This document shows positions 50,701-57,090 of a DNA stretch of 64,000 bases, piece after piece; position 1 is the stretch's first letter, and each line of letters starts with the position of its first letter. Source of the stretch: Centropus unirufus (Eukaryota; Chordata; Aves; Cuculiformes; Centropidae); contig VYZI01000057.1 of the NCBI GenBank assembly GCA_013397695.1, positions 3,133,668 through 3,197,667 of the forward strand, read 5' to 3'. A program made the position numbers and the translations under genes. The notes under the pieces are model-generated. The model did no database searches. It was not told the origin of the DNA and was given only the letters and a program-made list of their open reading frames with translations.

Positions 50701-53700
50701 TGAGGTCTAAACAGATGGAATTTCTGCACTTCATGTGCCTCCCAGGGGCTTCCATTGGCTGGAGGCTCCCTCCTGAGCTCTGGGCCAGCGCAATCCCGGC
50801 TGGCTTGGGCACTGTACTGGTGCCTGGAGAGAGGCAAGCGAGGCAGGCTCATGAGCATCTGTGGGGGAGACACTGCACCTGTCCTCAGGAGCAATAAAGT
50901 GTCCCATTTTTACTGCTCGGATTAACTTAGTAAATCCTCCTCCATGCCACAGCAGAAGCAGCATTCTCCTGCTCCAGGCCTCGCTGCCTCACCCAGCAGG
51001 GCAGGACAACGTCCCTGGGAACTGGTAAATGGCAGTGAGTGATGCTCTCCCCTCCCCAGCCCAGCCTGAAGTTGTTTGCAGGCTTTAAGGACCCTGGAGA
51101 GATGATCTTAGCTAATCATACACTAAATATTGCTTTAACTTTTACAAGTTCCCTGCAGAGTTTCCTGAGATGTTTTCAGAATTCTCTGTATCTCTTTTTT
51201 ATTACTGCAAACTTCTTCCCACCTCATTTTTTTCATCCTCAAGCCTCTGTCTTGGTTGGAATTCTCAGCCTGTGGCTTTGCAATGCATTTTTGTGGCTTA
51301 GAGCTTTAACATAGAAAGTGGGAAAGCTCTGATTTCATGTAAATAAATTTAATTTATAAATCATTGACTTCGAGGATTTAAAGGGACTGTTCCAAGGCCT
51401 AGTGTTACCTTCTTCCTTTTTGCTTGAAACATGGGAGTGGTGTCTTGGGAATAGTTGAACTATTTACAAGGAGCTGCTTGAAAAAGGTGAAGAAAATAGC
51501 TTTGTTTGATCCCAGTGCAACAACACGTTCTTGTGTACACTCGAAGAGTTCTGTGATATTAGCCCTCAGAAACTTTTAAAGATCTGCATGCGCTTAGGTC
51601 ATTCCTGGCCAGTTACGTGGTTATAAAATATACACGTACACACATACATATTTAAGAGAGTTGCTGTCCATGTTGGCACTTATTGCCTTCCTCTAATGCT
51701 CATGCTTCATTCCTCGTAATAAGGTTGAAAACCACCTTCTAGAAATGTCTCTATGGACGGGGCCCTGGACCGTATTCCCTGATAATCCAGGTGTTTTCTG
51801 GACATTGTTGCAGGAAAAGCTCTGCGTTGGAGAGTGCTGTGAATTAGCAAGCACCGAGTGCAGCAGAGACTGTCAAACCTGGTGCCTGTAAATCTTGCAA
51901 AAAATCTGACCACGGCAAATTCCTCAGCCTAAGGGGAAACTGCACTGGGCAGAGTGCTTCCACTCCAATTTTTGGTGGATTCCAGCTAAATGGTGTGGAG
52001 CTGATGTCAGGAACACGTTAGCAGCAACAGTCCTTTTACAGTCAATCATATCCCACGTCTTGGCCATCGGAAGAGTGATCTGAGCGCACTGGTATCGCTG
52101 TATGAGCGTTTGAGGCCTTGAATTCAGCCATTAGAGAGAGCTGTTGAGCTGCATCTGCTGGGATAATATTTCCCATTTTGACCTGGCAATCTGTGTGCTG
52201 CCAGGTGTGTTTGTAGAGCCAGGGCCAGGATGCTTTACGCACTGCATTATGACTGTAACTGGGTTTATTTACATCAGAATGCATACATGAAACAAAGCAG
52301 CAGTTTACTAAGAATCCCGGGTATTTTTTCACTCGGTTTTGTTGTCTTGGGTCTCATTGACCAATCTGAGTTGATGGTTGCGGTTTGTCTGACGTGCTTT
52401 GGGTATAGCGTGTCTTACTGATGGTTCTGGTGTCCTGTGCTGCTCAGCGATTCAGGTGCTTGCTCTGCCTCCTCTTCTTTTCATACCTGTTCCCCGGTGC
52501 ATGTGGTGAAAGGAGGTACCTGTTTCTGAGACTGGAAGCAGTAACCTCTTCTCTTACGGGGGGTGCTCTGTCCCTCTCTGTAGGAGGAAGAGGAGGGGTC
52601 CGAGGAGGACAGCAATGTGAAGCCAGATTTCACAATTACCATGAAAACTGACTTCAACGTGCGTAGTTTCCTGGATCAACTGGAAGATGATGCTGACGGC
52701 TTTGTTTCCCCGGTGGATGAAAAGATGCCATCTAGGAGCAACCAGGATATGGGGCTTTCCAATCTCCATGAAGCATCCATGTATGTTGGACTCACAGGCA
52801 ACTTCAGAAAGTTATTTCTGGCTAAGACAGCATTTTATTTGGCAGAGAAGTTTCTAGAGTTTTAATTTTTTTAAATTTATGATCTGAGTCAGAAGTTTTT
52901 GTACTTGATTTTTAAACACAGTAGATCCTCATGTGAAAGAGTTTGAGGAGAAACTGCCCTGTCCTGTAGATGCTATTTGACTTCTGGCCCTTCTAGCACT
53001 AAATAGCATTGCCTGGCATGGGTGCAACCACACATTTGTAGATTTACTGTGTGTTTCCTGTTGCAATTGTGTATGTGTGTATCATCCTTTTTCATATCAC
53101 ATTTTTAATTTGTTTTTATAAATTTTTTGCCCAACAGCCCTGAACTCTTAGAGCAGCTCCAGGAAGTCAGGGAAGAGAAAAAGCGAATCAGAAAAAAATT
53201 GAGAGACTTTGAAGATAACTTTTTCCGACAGAATGGAAGGTAACAGTTTCTCAGGGGTTTCTCTGTCCTTCAGCTACTTTTATAATTTGGCATCTACAGA
53301 GAGCTACAAATATGGAAAGTCACCTGAATTCACTATTGCTCGTTTCTTCATCATCATCCGTGTTTTACCCACATTCATTACAGTTGCCCATCAACATTAA
53401 TCACCCCAAAGAGCTTGAGGGTGCACAGCCTCTTTGAAAACTTACTCTTAGGGCAATCCACAGGAAGCAAAGGTACAGTTTGTGAAAATCCAGCTGCCTG
53501 TGACACAGCTGACAGGAATGGTGAAAGAGTCCCTCAGTGGCAGAACACTGGAGTTTTTCCTAATGATATATATTTAGATTTCTGTCCCATTCTTGCTTGT
53601 CCGTGAGGTACTGGGACACCAGTTTAACAAGTAGAGGTAGCTGGGTATATCCCTTTCAGAAAACGTCCCTCATTAATGCGCTGATAGAGAGCTTTAATAT

Positions 53701-54366
53701 ATTTATACTCTCAACTTATCTCCTGCCACCAGTCATCATCCTCAGAGGTTCTTTTCAAATCACTGAAGACTCGAGAGGTCTGTGCAAGCAAAGAGAATCT
53801 AACCAGATACCTCCTTCCTTTTCACAAGTGGGCCTGTTCTTGCAAGTGCGGTGGTCCCAAGGCAGGAGAAGCTGTGTTTTATTTTGCTGTGCTCACAGGG
53901 GGACATTCCGACAAAAGCCACACAAAGATATTCTTCAGTTGTTGTGTAGAGGCTGGCAATTTCAGAGGAGCAGGGCGTGCCTCAAATAACATCTTGCATT
54001 GGAACCGTGGGATTGTGTTCAGCCTCAAGATGCAAGCATCTCATGCTTTGTTGAAGTAGTTTGTTTGCCCCTCTTCTTTGTTTTTTTGGTCTCAAAGGAT
54101 AAGAGCTTGGGCTTGTTCCCGATATGGGGAGTAAGAGGAGAGGAGCTGCTTTGCAGATCTTGCTGGGGGGCGGAGGGAGGCTGCTGAGGGAAGACATCCT
54201 GTTACAGAAATCCTCATGGTCTGCTCTCATTCCCACCAGGAACGTGCAGAAAGAAGACCGCACTCCTATGGCTGAAGAATACAATGAATACAAGCAAATT
54301 AAGGCGAAGCTGAGGCTGCTGGAGGTTCTGATCAGTAAAAGAGATATGAGCTCCAAGATCATGTAA
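8665..54366 (+). CDS. FAM13A: FAM13A, C-terminal 690 residues in 17 exons (gene span; N-terminus upstream of window)
   Basis: FAM13A is a Rho-GAP-family protein in its long form; the short form lacks the GAP domain. It is cytoplasmic and nuclear and is linked in published work to lung disease risk and to PP2A/beta-catenin and Akt/14-3-3 signalling. Seventeen GT-AG exons join in one frame with no stop until 54364: 8665-8706, 16817-16861, 18403-18582, 21407-21593, 24808-24884, 25599-25641, 30832-30982, 38561-38774, 39158-39296, 40367-40448, 40584-40804, 42104-42187, 46272-46367, 47828-47911, 52584-52780, 53138-53239, 54240-54366. The product is a Ser/acidic linker (residues about 1-290), a Lys/Glu-rich helical region (about 330-400), a second helical block (about 430-520) and a C-terminal coiled-coil block (about 615-690). 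The first exon needs two bases from an upstream exon I could not find, so the RhoGAP part is outside the window. No frameshift or missing exon is apparent. The family call is recognition from the translated sequence and is very secure. Confidence 0.96.
9640..9900 (-). repeat. Possible ancient degraded CR1-like LINE remnant
   Basis: The phrases around 9650-9665 ('catggaatagcctggttg') and 9709-9750 (a 'tttgtccaaatg...ttcttcaaaagctcc' pattern) resemble the reverse-complemented 3' region of old CR1 subfamilies. Divergence is high and no coding frame survives. It could equally be unique sequence; a repeat-library search would decide. Confidence 0.25.
11882..11925 (+). repeat. Short direct duplication, about 24-bp unit
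   Basis: The unit beginning AGTTTTAGTACTTCTCTT occurs twice head to tail inside an intron, the second copy diverging at its end. It is probably a small slippage duplication with no evident function. Confidence 0.6.
16817..16861 (+). CDS. FAM13A: FAM13A coding exon (45 nt micro-exon; AHVSQVSSNVPATG)
   Basis: A strong pyrimidine tract and ACACAG precede the exon; the donor GTAAGT begins at 16862. Joined to the AG left by the previous exon it reads S-AHVSQVSSNVPATG and leaves GA, completed to Glu by the next exon. This matches the family's segment between the SPFY motif and the conserved T-I-R-S-A-V-E-Q helix. It is phase 2-2 and divisible by three, so it can be skipped without breaking the frame. 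Confidence 0.92.
16862..18402 (+). other. FAM13A: FAM13A intron; nothing recognised
   Basis: A 1.5-kb intron with ordinary mixed sequence and a short A run near 17608-17616. No exon, repeat family or RNA gene was recognised. Confidence 0.85.
18403..18582 (+). CDS. FAM13A: FAM13A coding exon (conserved helix, Ser/acidic stretch, basic cluster)
   Basis: The acceptor is CTTGACAG and the exon begins with the third base of a Glu codon. It encodes residues 30-90 of the window product: a helix (YLEKTIRSAVEQHLFDVH), a Ser/Glu/Asp-rich run (SSEDSESGTSSAS) and a basic cluster (RQRRRHHKEQ) that could aid nuclear import or acidic-partner binding. The donor is the weak AT|GTACGA at 18583. The exon is phase 2-2, 180 nt. 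The stop-terminated read-through past the donor confirms that splicing is needed here. Confidence 0.95.
18583..21406 (+). other. FAM13A: FAM13A intron; nothing recognised
   Basis: A 2.8-kb intron. The open frames at 20043-20252 and 20962-21168 have no family resemblance or splice context. No repeat family was recognised. Confidence 0.85.
21407..21593 (+). CDS. FAM13A: FAM13A coding exon (NKENIPSGF segment)
   Basis: CCCTTTTCTTTTTTAG precedes the exon. Joined to AT from the previous exon it reads M-EVVNKENIPSGFSNLED... and ends ...LSELNDNQDSPV before the donor GTAAGC at 21594. The NKEN-P-SGF and KPKRQKSSSKLSEL segments are hallmarks of the family; the latter is Lys/Arg-rich and could be a nuclear-targeting stretch. 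Residues about 90-152 of the window product. It ends in phase 0. Confidence 0.96.
21934..22231 (+). mobile_element. CR1 LINE 3'-end fragment, sense to FAM13A
   Basis: The text follows the CR1 3' end in order: 'aggacgagggggaatggc', an 'attcttcatgacaagggtgctgaggcactgg' segment, 'ggttccccagggaggt', 'ggccaggttggatgggg', 'ttggatgatctttaaggtccc' and the terminal 'aatgattctggg' repeat near 22191-22205. It is 5'-truncated, as CR1 copies usually are, with no open reverse-transcriptase frame. It is a dead copy. The left end is approximate. Confidence 0.9.
22250..22319 (+). mobile_element. Second short CR1 3'-tail fragment
   Basis: 'cagggacaggagttggacta', 'tccttgtgggtcccttccaa' and 'acattctatgattctgt' repeat the CR1 3' tail a second time about 20 bases after the first. 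It may be an independent very short insertion or an internal duplication of the tail. Confidence 0.75.
24808..24884 (+). CDS. FAM13A: FAM13A coding exon (77 nt; SFSSSRPADRTEPDDMEILSEE)
   Basis: Acceptor GTTACAG; donor GTGAGT at 24885. It begins in phase 0 with GVESFSSSRP and ends with AG of a split Ser codon. The acidic EPDDMEILSEE matches the equivalent acidic segment of mammalian FAM13A, though identity is lower than in neighbouring exons. At 77 nt, phase 0-2, skipping it alone would shift the frame. Confidence 0.93.
24885..25598 (+). other. FAM13A: FAM13A intron (0.7 kb); nothing recognised
   Basis: A short intron with a T-rich 3' end before the next acceptor. No other feature seen. Confidence 0.85.
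25599..25641 (+). CDS. FAM13A: FAM13A coding exon (43 nt micro-exon; KESENDEVFFGHSQ)
   Basis: TTCTTTTGTAG precedes the exon and GTGGGT follows at 25642. It completes the Ser codon left by the previous exon and reads KESENDEVFFGHSQ, ending in phase 0. Mammalian FAM13A has a similar short divergent acidic stretch here. It is phase 2-0. Skipping it with the 77-nt exon before it removes 120 nt and keeps the frame, so the two could behave as a cassette pair. Confidence 0.9.
26226..26695 (-). mobile_element. CR1 LINE 3' fragment, antisense to FAM13A
   Basis: The + strand starts with 'atagaatcatagaatcaccagg', the reverse complement of the CR1 terminal repeat, so the element reads right to left. On the minus strand it encodes the C-terminal reverse-transcriptase region of CR1 ORF2: DVEVLECVQRKATKLLKGL, then LRELGLL and RRLRGDLITASTCLKGG. 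Similarity stops about where that motif begins, so it is 5'-truncated at about 26695. It has frameshifts and is a dead copy. Confidence 0.93.
30181..30640 (+). promoter_or_regulatory. Candidate internal promoter or enhancer upstream of the exon at 30832
   Basis: CCATAAATAG at 30190-30199 is one mismatch from a CArG (SRF) box and, read on the other strand, one mismatch from a MEF2 site; it can also pass for a TATA-like box. It is followed by a C-rich stretch and about 400 bases with more CpG than the surrounding intron. The next exon has an in-frame ATG at 30844-30846 that could start a shorter product. All of this is inference; no transcript evidence is available. Confidence 0.2.
30832..30982 (+). 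CDS. FAM13A: FAM13A coding exon (MKIQEHPS segment)
   Basis: Acceptor AAATATAG, donor GTAAGA at 30983. It begins in phase 0 (LTSSMKIQEHPS), continues through an Asp/Gln/Glu-rich run and ends with SFVSEVPRLDLTALCDDSNWE and one base of the next Glu codon. The SFVSEVP and DLTALCD segments are strongly conserved in FAM13A. The acceptor has an interrupted polypyrimidine tract, with the T10 run about 30 bases upstream. Residues about 193-243. Confidence 0.96.
30983..38560 (+). other. FAM13A: Large FAM13A intron (7.6 kb); nothing recognised
   Basis: Ordinary mixed sequence. Open frames on both strands (for example 30647-31084 and 35052-35360 minus, 35110-35415 plus) overlap each other and match no family. 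No CR1 tail, exon or RNA gene was recognised. Confidence 0.8.
38561..38774 (+). CDS. FAM13A: FAM13A coding exon (LSPQAGRLIRQLLDED / SPRFYAYGQ)
   Basis: Acceptor CTGTTCCCAG, donor GTGGGT at 38775. It encodes E-PIPALSSWQRDGLDSDEA, then LSPQAGRLIRQLLDEDSDPM, LSPRFYAYGQSQQYLDD and VPPSPPNSHSFM-R. It is nearly invariant relative to mammalian FAM13A. Several Ser-Pro sites (LSPQ, LSPRF, PPSPP) suggest proline-directed phosphorylation. It is phase 1-2, the second-longest coding exon here (214 nt), residues about 243-314. Confidence 0.98.
38775..39157 (+). other. FAM13A: FAM13A intron (383 nt); nothing recognised
   Basis: A short intron between two strongly conserved exons. No additional feature seen. 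Confidence 0.9.
39158..39296 (+). CDS. FAM13A: FAM13A coding exon (RRRSSSLGS and first coiled coil)
   Basis: Acceptor CTCTGGTAG, donor GTGAGT at 39297. With the split Arg it gives RRRSSSLGSYEDD, which fits an Arg-directed (Akt/PKA type) RxRxxS site. LTPAQLTRRIQGLKKKIRKF and EEKFEEERKYR follow, a charged heptad-like helix that opens the first of three related helical units. It ends in phase 0 immediately after KYR. Residues 314-360. Confidence 0.97.
39297..40366 (+). other. FAM13A: FAM13A intron (1.1 kb); nothing recognised
   Basis: No exon, repeat family or RNA gene recognised. The open frame 40148-40441 on the minus strand is a shadow overlapping the next exon. Confidence 0.85.
40367..40448 (+). 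CDS. FAM13A: FAM13A coding exon (PSHSDKAANPEVLKWTNDLAKF)
   Basis: TCTTTCCCCTCAG precedes the exon and the donor GTGAGC starts at 40449. It reads PSHSDKAANPEVLKW, then TNDLAKFRKQLK plus one base of Glu. It is almost identical to mammalian FAM13A. It supplies the second helix of the first repeat unit and is followed by a short (135 nt) intron. Confidence 0.97.
40584..40804 (+). CDS. FAM13A: FAM13A coding exon (RQRSNTLPKSFGS, helical)
   Basis: Acceptor CTATTTAG; it completes Glu and reads SKLKISEEDLGPVVRQRSN, then TLPKSFGSQLEK and a long Lys/Glu/Asp helix ending in RPEDIK. RQRSNTLP contains an RxRxxT pattern and, overlapping it, an RSxTxP 14-3-3 mode-1 pattern. The donor GTACAA at 40805 is weak; reading through adds in-frame codons before a stop at 40853-40855, with stronger-looking donors in between. 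Phase 1-0, residues 388-461. Confidence 0.97.
40805..42103 (+). other. FAM13A: FAM13A intron (1.3 kb) with a perfect hairpin near its 5' end
   Basis: A perfect 9-bp inverted repeat, GTTACCTAC/GTAGGTAAC with a 2-nt spacer, lies at 40830-40849, just after the weak donor. The remainder shows nothing recognisable apart from a T/C-rich 3' end. Confidence 0.85.
42104..42187 (+). CDS. FAM13A: FAM13A coding exon (84 nt; KVALQKALLYYESIHGRP)
   Basis: CCACTTTCCACAG precedes the exon and GTATGT follows at 42188. It encodes DMTRDQIAGE then KVALQKALLYYESIHGRP, the first helix of the second repeat unit. It is phase 0-0 and 28 codons long, so it could be skipped in frame. Near-identity to mammalian FAM13A suggests strong constraint. 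Confidence 0.97.
42188..46271 (+). other. FAM13A: FAM13A intron (4.1 kb); nothing recognised
   Basis: Open frames here (for example 42455-42808 and 43604-43951 minus) match no family. A short direct repeat of CAAACACAT lies near 44513-44530. No CR1 tail or RNA gene recognised. Confidence 0.8.
46272..46367 (+). CDS. FAM13A: FAM13A coding exon (96 nt; VTKNERQVMKPLYDRYRLVK)
   Basis: TTCCTTTTTAG precedes the exon and GTGAGT follows at 46368. It encodes VTKNERQVM, KPLYDRYRLVKQIL and SRANTIPII, the second helix of the second repeat unit. It is phase 0-0, 32 codons, residues 490-521. The pattern V-x-K-x-x-R-x-x-M-x-x-x-Y-x-x-Y recurs in the last coding exon. Confidence 0.97.
46368..47827 (+). other. 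FAM13A: FAM13A intron (1.5 kb); nothing recognised
   Basis: A short GT repeat lies near 47521-47534. No other feature recognised. Confidence 0.85.
47828..47911 (+). CDS. FAM13A: FAM13A coding exon (84 nt; contains LQPIIE, a PP2A-B56-type motif)
   Basis: Acceptor CTGTCACAG, donor GTGAAG at 47912. It encodes GSPSSKRRSPLLQPIIEGE then TASFFKEIK. LQPIIE (codons 47861-47878, residues 533-538) fits LxxIxE exactly, with Ser-Pro two residues before the Leu and an acidic residue after. That is how PP2A B56 docking motifs look, and published work links FAM13A to B56-containing PP2A. The exon is phase 0-0 and could be skipped in frame, which would delete the motif. The family call is certain; the docking role is inference. 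Confidence 0.96.
47912..52583 (+). other. FAM13A: FAM13A intron (4.7 kb) carrying a long sense CR1 copy
   Basis: It contains the CR1 fragment at 49007-49910. An A12 run on the + strand near 48178-48189 is isolated. Nothing else recognised. Confidence 0.85.
49007..49910 (+). mobile_element. CR1 LINE fragment with ORF2 C-terminus still open
   Basis: The left part ('caatgacctggaagaaggga', 'aagcttgcagatatcgccaagc') is the CR1 RT region around the IND-L motif, with frame disruptions. From 49272 to 49922 one frame stays open for 216 codons, encoding the CR1 ORF2 C-terminus: YSALVRSHLECCVQFWAPHY, DVEVLECVQRRAIKLVKGLE, LITASTCLRGG, HQGRFRLDIRKNFF and WQRLPKEVVESPS. The 3' end is 'gatgatctcaaaggtcttttccaacctgg'. 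It is 5'-truncated and lacks the catalytic RT core, so it cannot move by itself. It is co-oriented with FAM13A and lies wholly in an intron. Confidence 0.95.
52584..52780 (+). CDS. FAM13A: FAM13A coding exon (EEEEGSEEDS acidic run, DDADGF segment)
   Basis: CTCTCTGTAG precedes the exon. It encodes an acidic run EEEEGSEEDSNVKPDF, then TMKTDFNVRSFLDQLEDDAD, GFVSPVDEKMPS and GLSNLHEAS, with the Ile codon split at the donor GTATGT (52781). The acidic run fits a casein-kinase-2 substrate pattern (SEED). Phase 0-2, 197 nt, residues 550-615. It matches mammalian FAM13A closely. Confidence 0.97.
52781..53137 (+). other. FAM13A: FAM13A intron (357 nt); nothing recognised
   Basis: A T-rich short intron, with a pyrimidine-rich 3' end ending CCCAACAG. 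Confidence 0.9.
53138..53239 (+). CDS. FAM13A: FAM13A coding exon (C-terminal coiled coil, KKRIRKKLRDFEDNFF)
   Basis: Acceptor CCAACAG, donor GTAACA at 53240. With the split Ile it reads I-PELLEQLQEVREEKKRI, then RKKLRDFEDNFFRQNG-R. The heptad-like spacing of Leu/Ile with charged flanks supports a coiled coil. It is the first helix of the third repeat unit. Phase 2-2, 102 nt, so it can be skipped in frame. Confidence 0.97.
53240..54239 (+). other. FAM13A: FAM13A last coding-region intron (1.0 kb); nothing recognised
   Basis: Open frames on the minus strand (53982-54491) are shadows spanning the last exon. No other feature recognised. Confidence 0.9.
54240..54366 (+). CDS. FAM13A: FAM13A terminal coding exon and stop
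   Basis: Acceptor CATTCCCACCAG. It reads R-NVQKEDRTPMAEEYNEY, then KQIKAKLRLLEVLISKRD and ends SSKIM with TAA at 54364-54366. The EYNEYKQIKAKLRLLE helix closes the protein, and the short Ser-rich tail is the expected end of FAM13A. Residues 649-690 of the window product. Confidence 0.98.
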
Positions 54367-57090
54367 AAGAGAAGATTGGTTTCAGCAGTAAACAAAGAGG
54401 AGATGGCACCAAATGGACAAATGCATGAAGTGGATGCAGTGGGAGCTTGGCTGGGGAGAGCTGAGGAGCTCCCTGGGACCTGAACGGCCATTCCCAGAGG
54501 CGGGAGGGGGAGGCAGGGTGGCTTTCCATCACTCTCTGCACTTGCTGTTGCCTACTCTTTCTCCAGGCCTGGTGCCCAAACAGGAGTTTGCCGGTGTAGG
54601 AGATGTGACACTGCGCTCAGTGGCTGCACTGAAGGGATCCTTCTGTTTTGATTTGCTTACAGATCCTGTAACATTTAGAATATCTAAGCCAGCCCTGCTA
54701 GTGTTTTGTTTTTCCCAGCATATCATAGCAAGAGGCAAAGTAGGATGAATAGCGATTAAATCATCAAATAGCTTCTACTTTAGTTTAACAGCCAAGTGCT
54801 CTGACTGACCTGGCGTGAAGGCACGTGTCCGATAGACTGTTCTCTTGTAGCTACAGTAGAGACTTGCTCAGACTTTTGACGTGACTGTTTGGAGTCCAGC
54901 ATCTTCCATTGCTCTGGATAAATGCTGTTGGAATCTCGCGATCCTCACCAAGAGCTGCTTTGGGTTATGATTTTGAGCTGGGTTTTCTTCGCAATTTTTG
55001 ATGGCCGATTGAAGTAGAAGAAAGTCCATACATCTGTTTTGGATAGAAAAAAAAAAAAGAAATGAGCCATGCAGCACAGTTCTTGCTGGTTTGTTCTGCT
55101 TCAAAGGTGATGCTGTAACGTTATGTTTGGGCAACTGGGAAGTAAAGAGGTTTTCAAAGCTTTAAGACAGAATCCCATGGGATTTTGGTAGCTGACTGAT
55201 TAAATGGCTGGTGTCAAGTGTCTGGACGACCTACCCCAGTGACACATGTGCTTCATCATCTGATACAAACCCAAGCTGAGAAGTCCATCTGGGTGTTGTA
55301 CATACTTGGTAGCTTAAGTTTTGTTCTTTCTGGGCACCACCAGGCTGTGTGATCTGCAGCAATGATCCTGTGGCAGTGGCAGCAGAGGACGGTCTTCTCT
55401 TCGCAGTGGGTACAGGTGGTGCGTCAGCACAGGGGATGCTGCAGGAAAGTCTAGAGCCTTGCTCTGCCTGTAGACAGGGCTTGTGCCTCAGGTGCGGGTT
55501 CTGGCAATTCAGCGTTTTCAGATTTATTTATGACTTTAAGTAAAGGAAGTCTTGGGGCAGCTGTTGCGGTTGCCTGGGTCAGACAGATGCTGCCTGGAGG
55601 AGTGAATGGCAGTGAGTTTGGGAATTCCAGGTGGTCTCGGGCCACCTGTGCTCACTCTCCCACCACAGAGGCTTCAGTGCACCAACTCGCTCTTGCCCTG
55701 AGCCAGGGCTTGACCCTAGCATCCCAGGGAGGGCATTTCTGTAGTGTTTCCGTTTGCATCAATTCCTCGTGCAGAAGCCAAATAGCTGAGATAAAGGCAG
55801 TGCCCTTCGGCAGAGCCACGCCTCGCACAAATCATGCTGGAGGAGGCAAGGACTCCCAGAAGAACTTCTCCCCTTCCGTCATTATAAAGGCAAGTGGCTC
55901 ACAGATACATTCGGGTTGTGGTGCTTAGACTTACCTCCTTGCACTTGCTGTGGAAACTTGCCAAAGCTGATGGTGAGAGTGGTTTGGACCCTTTAGAATC
56001 CCGTGAACACTTCCAAAGGGTTGCGTCTCCCGGAGGGGTTGCACATGCCCGTTGCTAGTCTGGATGGGTGAGGCAGCGCGTGCGTTGGTGAAAGCACTTA
56101 GTGGGGAACTCGCAGCTTGTTGGGGTTTTACTGACTGCTGGGTGGCCCCTTTCTATATAGAAATCAGTGAAGAGGGAATTTCTTATTTCCAGAGAGGCCG
56201 GAGGACTGGCATGCTGACCTGGGGCTTGGCTTCTCAGAGATGCTCGGTTTCCAGCTCTTGAGAGGTTTCGGGCTGTGCCTCTGCCAAGGGGTTCAAAAAC
56301 TGCTTTTCAAGAGGCTTGACTGAAAGGGAAGCCTGACCAGGGTAAACCCCTGTCTGAACACAGGGCAGCCCAGGAAACCAGAGCCATGCCTTTATCCTTC
56401 CTCCTGCTCTCACGGACTATTCCTCTTGGGAGTCCATGGCCAGCTCTCCCTAAATATTTTAGGCATAGCAGCTGAGCCAAACTGCCGGTGGGGTCGCTCT
56501 AGCGGTAGAAGTGTGGGATGAGGCAGGATGTTGGATTACCAAAAAGTCCCTTGTGCTGCCTCTGTTCGGTATCGTTCGGGCCCAGGTCAGCAAAGCAAAA
56601 CCATGCGGTGAGCGCGTGCCTCCGGCGGCTCTGGGATTCTGCTGAATTACAATGGACAGAAGCTTGGAGCTCTGCTGCATCCGGGCCTGCACGTCTGGAT
56701 TTGAATAGGAGAAGCAGTTGTTTCTCTCCTTCCTTCAGTCACACATTTTTCCAGTGGGCCGAGGCTTCCCAGGAGTGTTTTCTCTGCTTATTTTTTAAAA
56801 GCCTGTTTGCACTGTGTACTGAGAAATTATCTGTTTTGCTGGGTCATTGGCCCCTGACAAATCTTGATAAATGATATGTAGGGAACAGTCCATTTTATTT
56901 TTGAACTGATGAGATTGTAGCATTTTCTGATGCTTGGTTACCGCTGTTTACATGGTACATGGCTAGAACTTCAGATAGTTCCTATGAAATGTAAGTATGA
57001 TTATGCACTTTAGAGAGTTTATATTTTTGAACGCTAAAAGTTTCAAAACCTATTAACTGAGATTGTACATTAAAAGTAAAAAAAAAAAAA
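54367..57090 (+). other. FAM13A: FAM13A 3' UTR (proximal end inferred)
   Basis: About 2.7 kb of non-coding sequence follows the stop. The final 230 bases become AT-rich and end with an ATTAAA hexamer at 57069-57074, followed at once by an A run. This is the likeliest cleavage region, but the genomic A run also makes false priming possible. An earlier ATTAAA lies near 55198 and a later AATAAA at 58261-58266, so other ends are possible. Confidence 0.6.
57069..57074 (+). terminator. FAM13A: Candidate FAM13A poly(A) signal (ATTAAA)
   Basis: The second most common vertebrate poly(A) hexamer, 2.7 kb after the stop, at the end of an AT-rich UTR-like stretch and before a sharp switch to GC-rich sequence. 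Confidence 0.5.

Noticed and set aside
53982..54491. 169-codon minus-strand open frame
   Set aside because: It is the shadow of the FAM13A terminal exon and intron, and it is low-complexity Ser/Leu.
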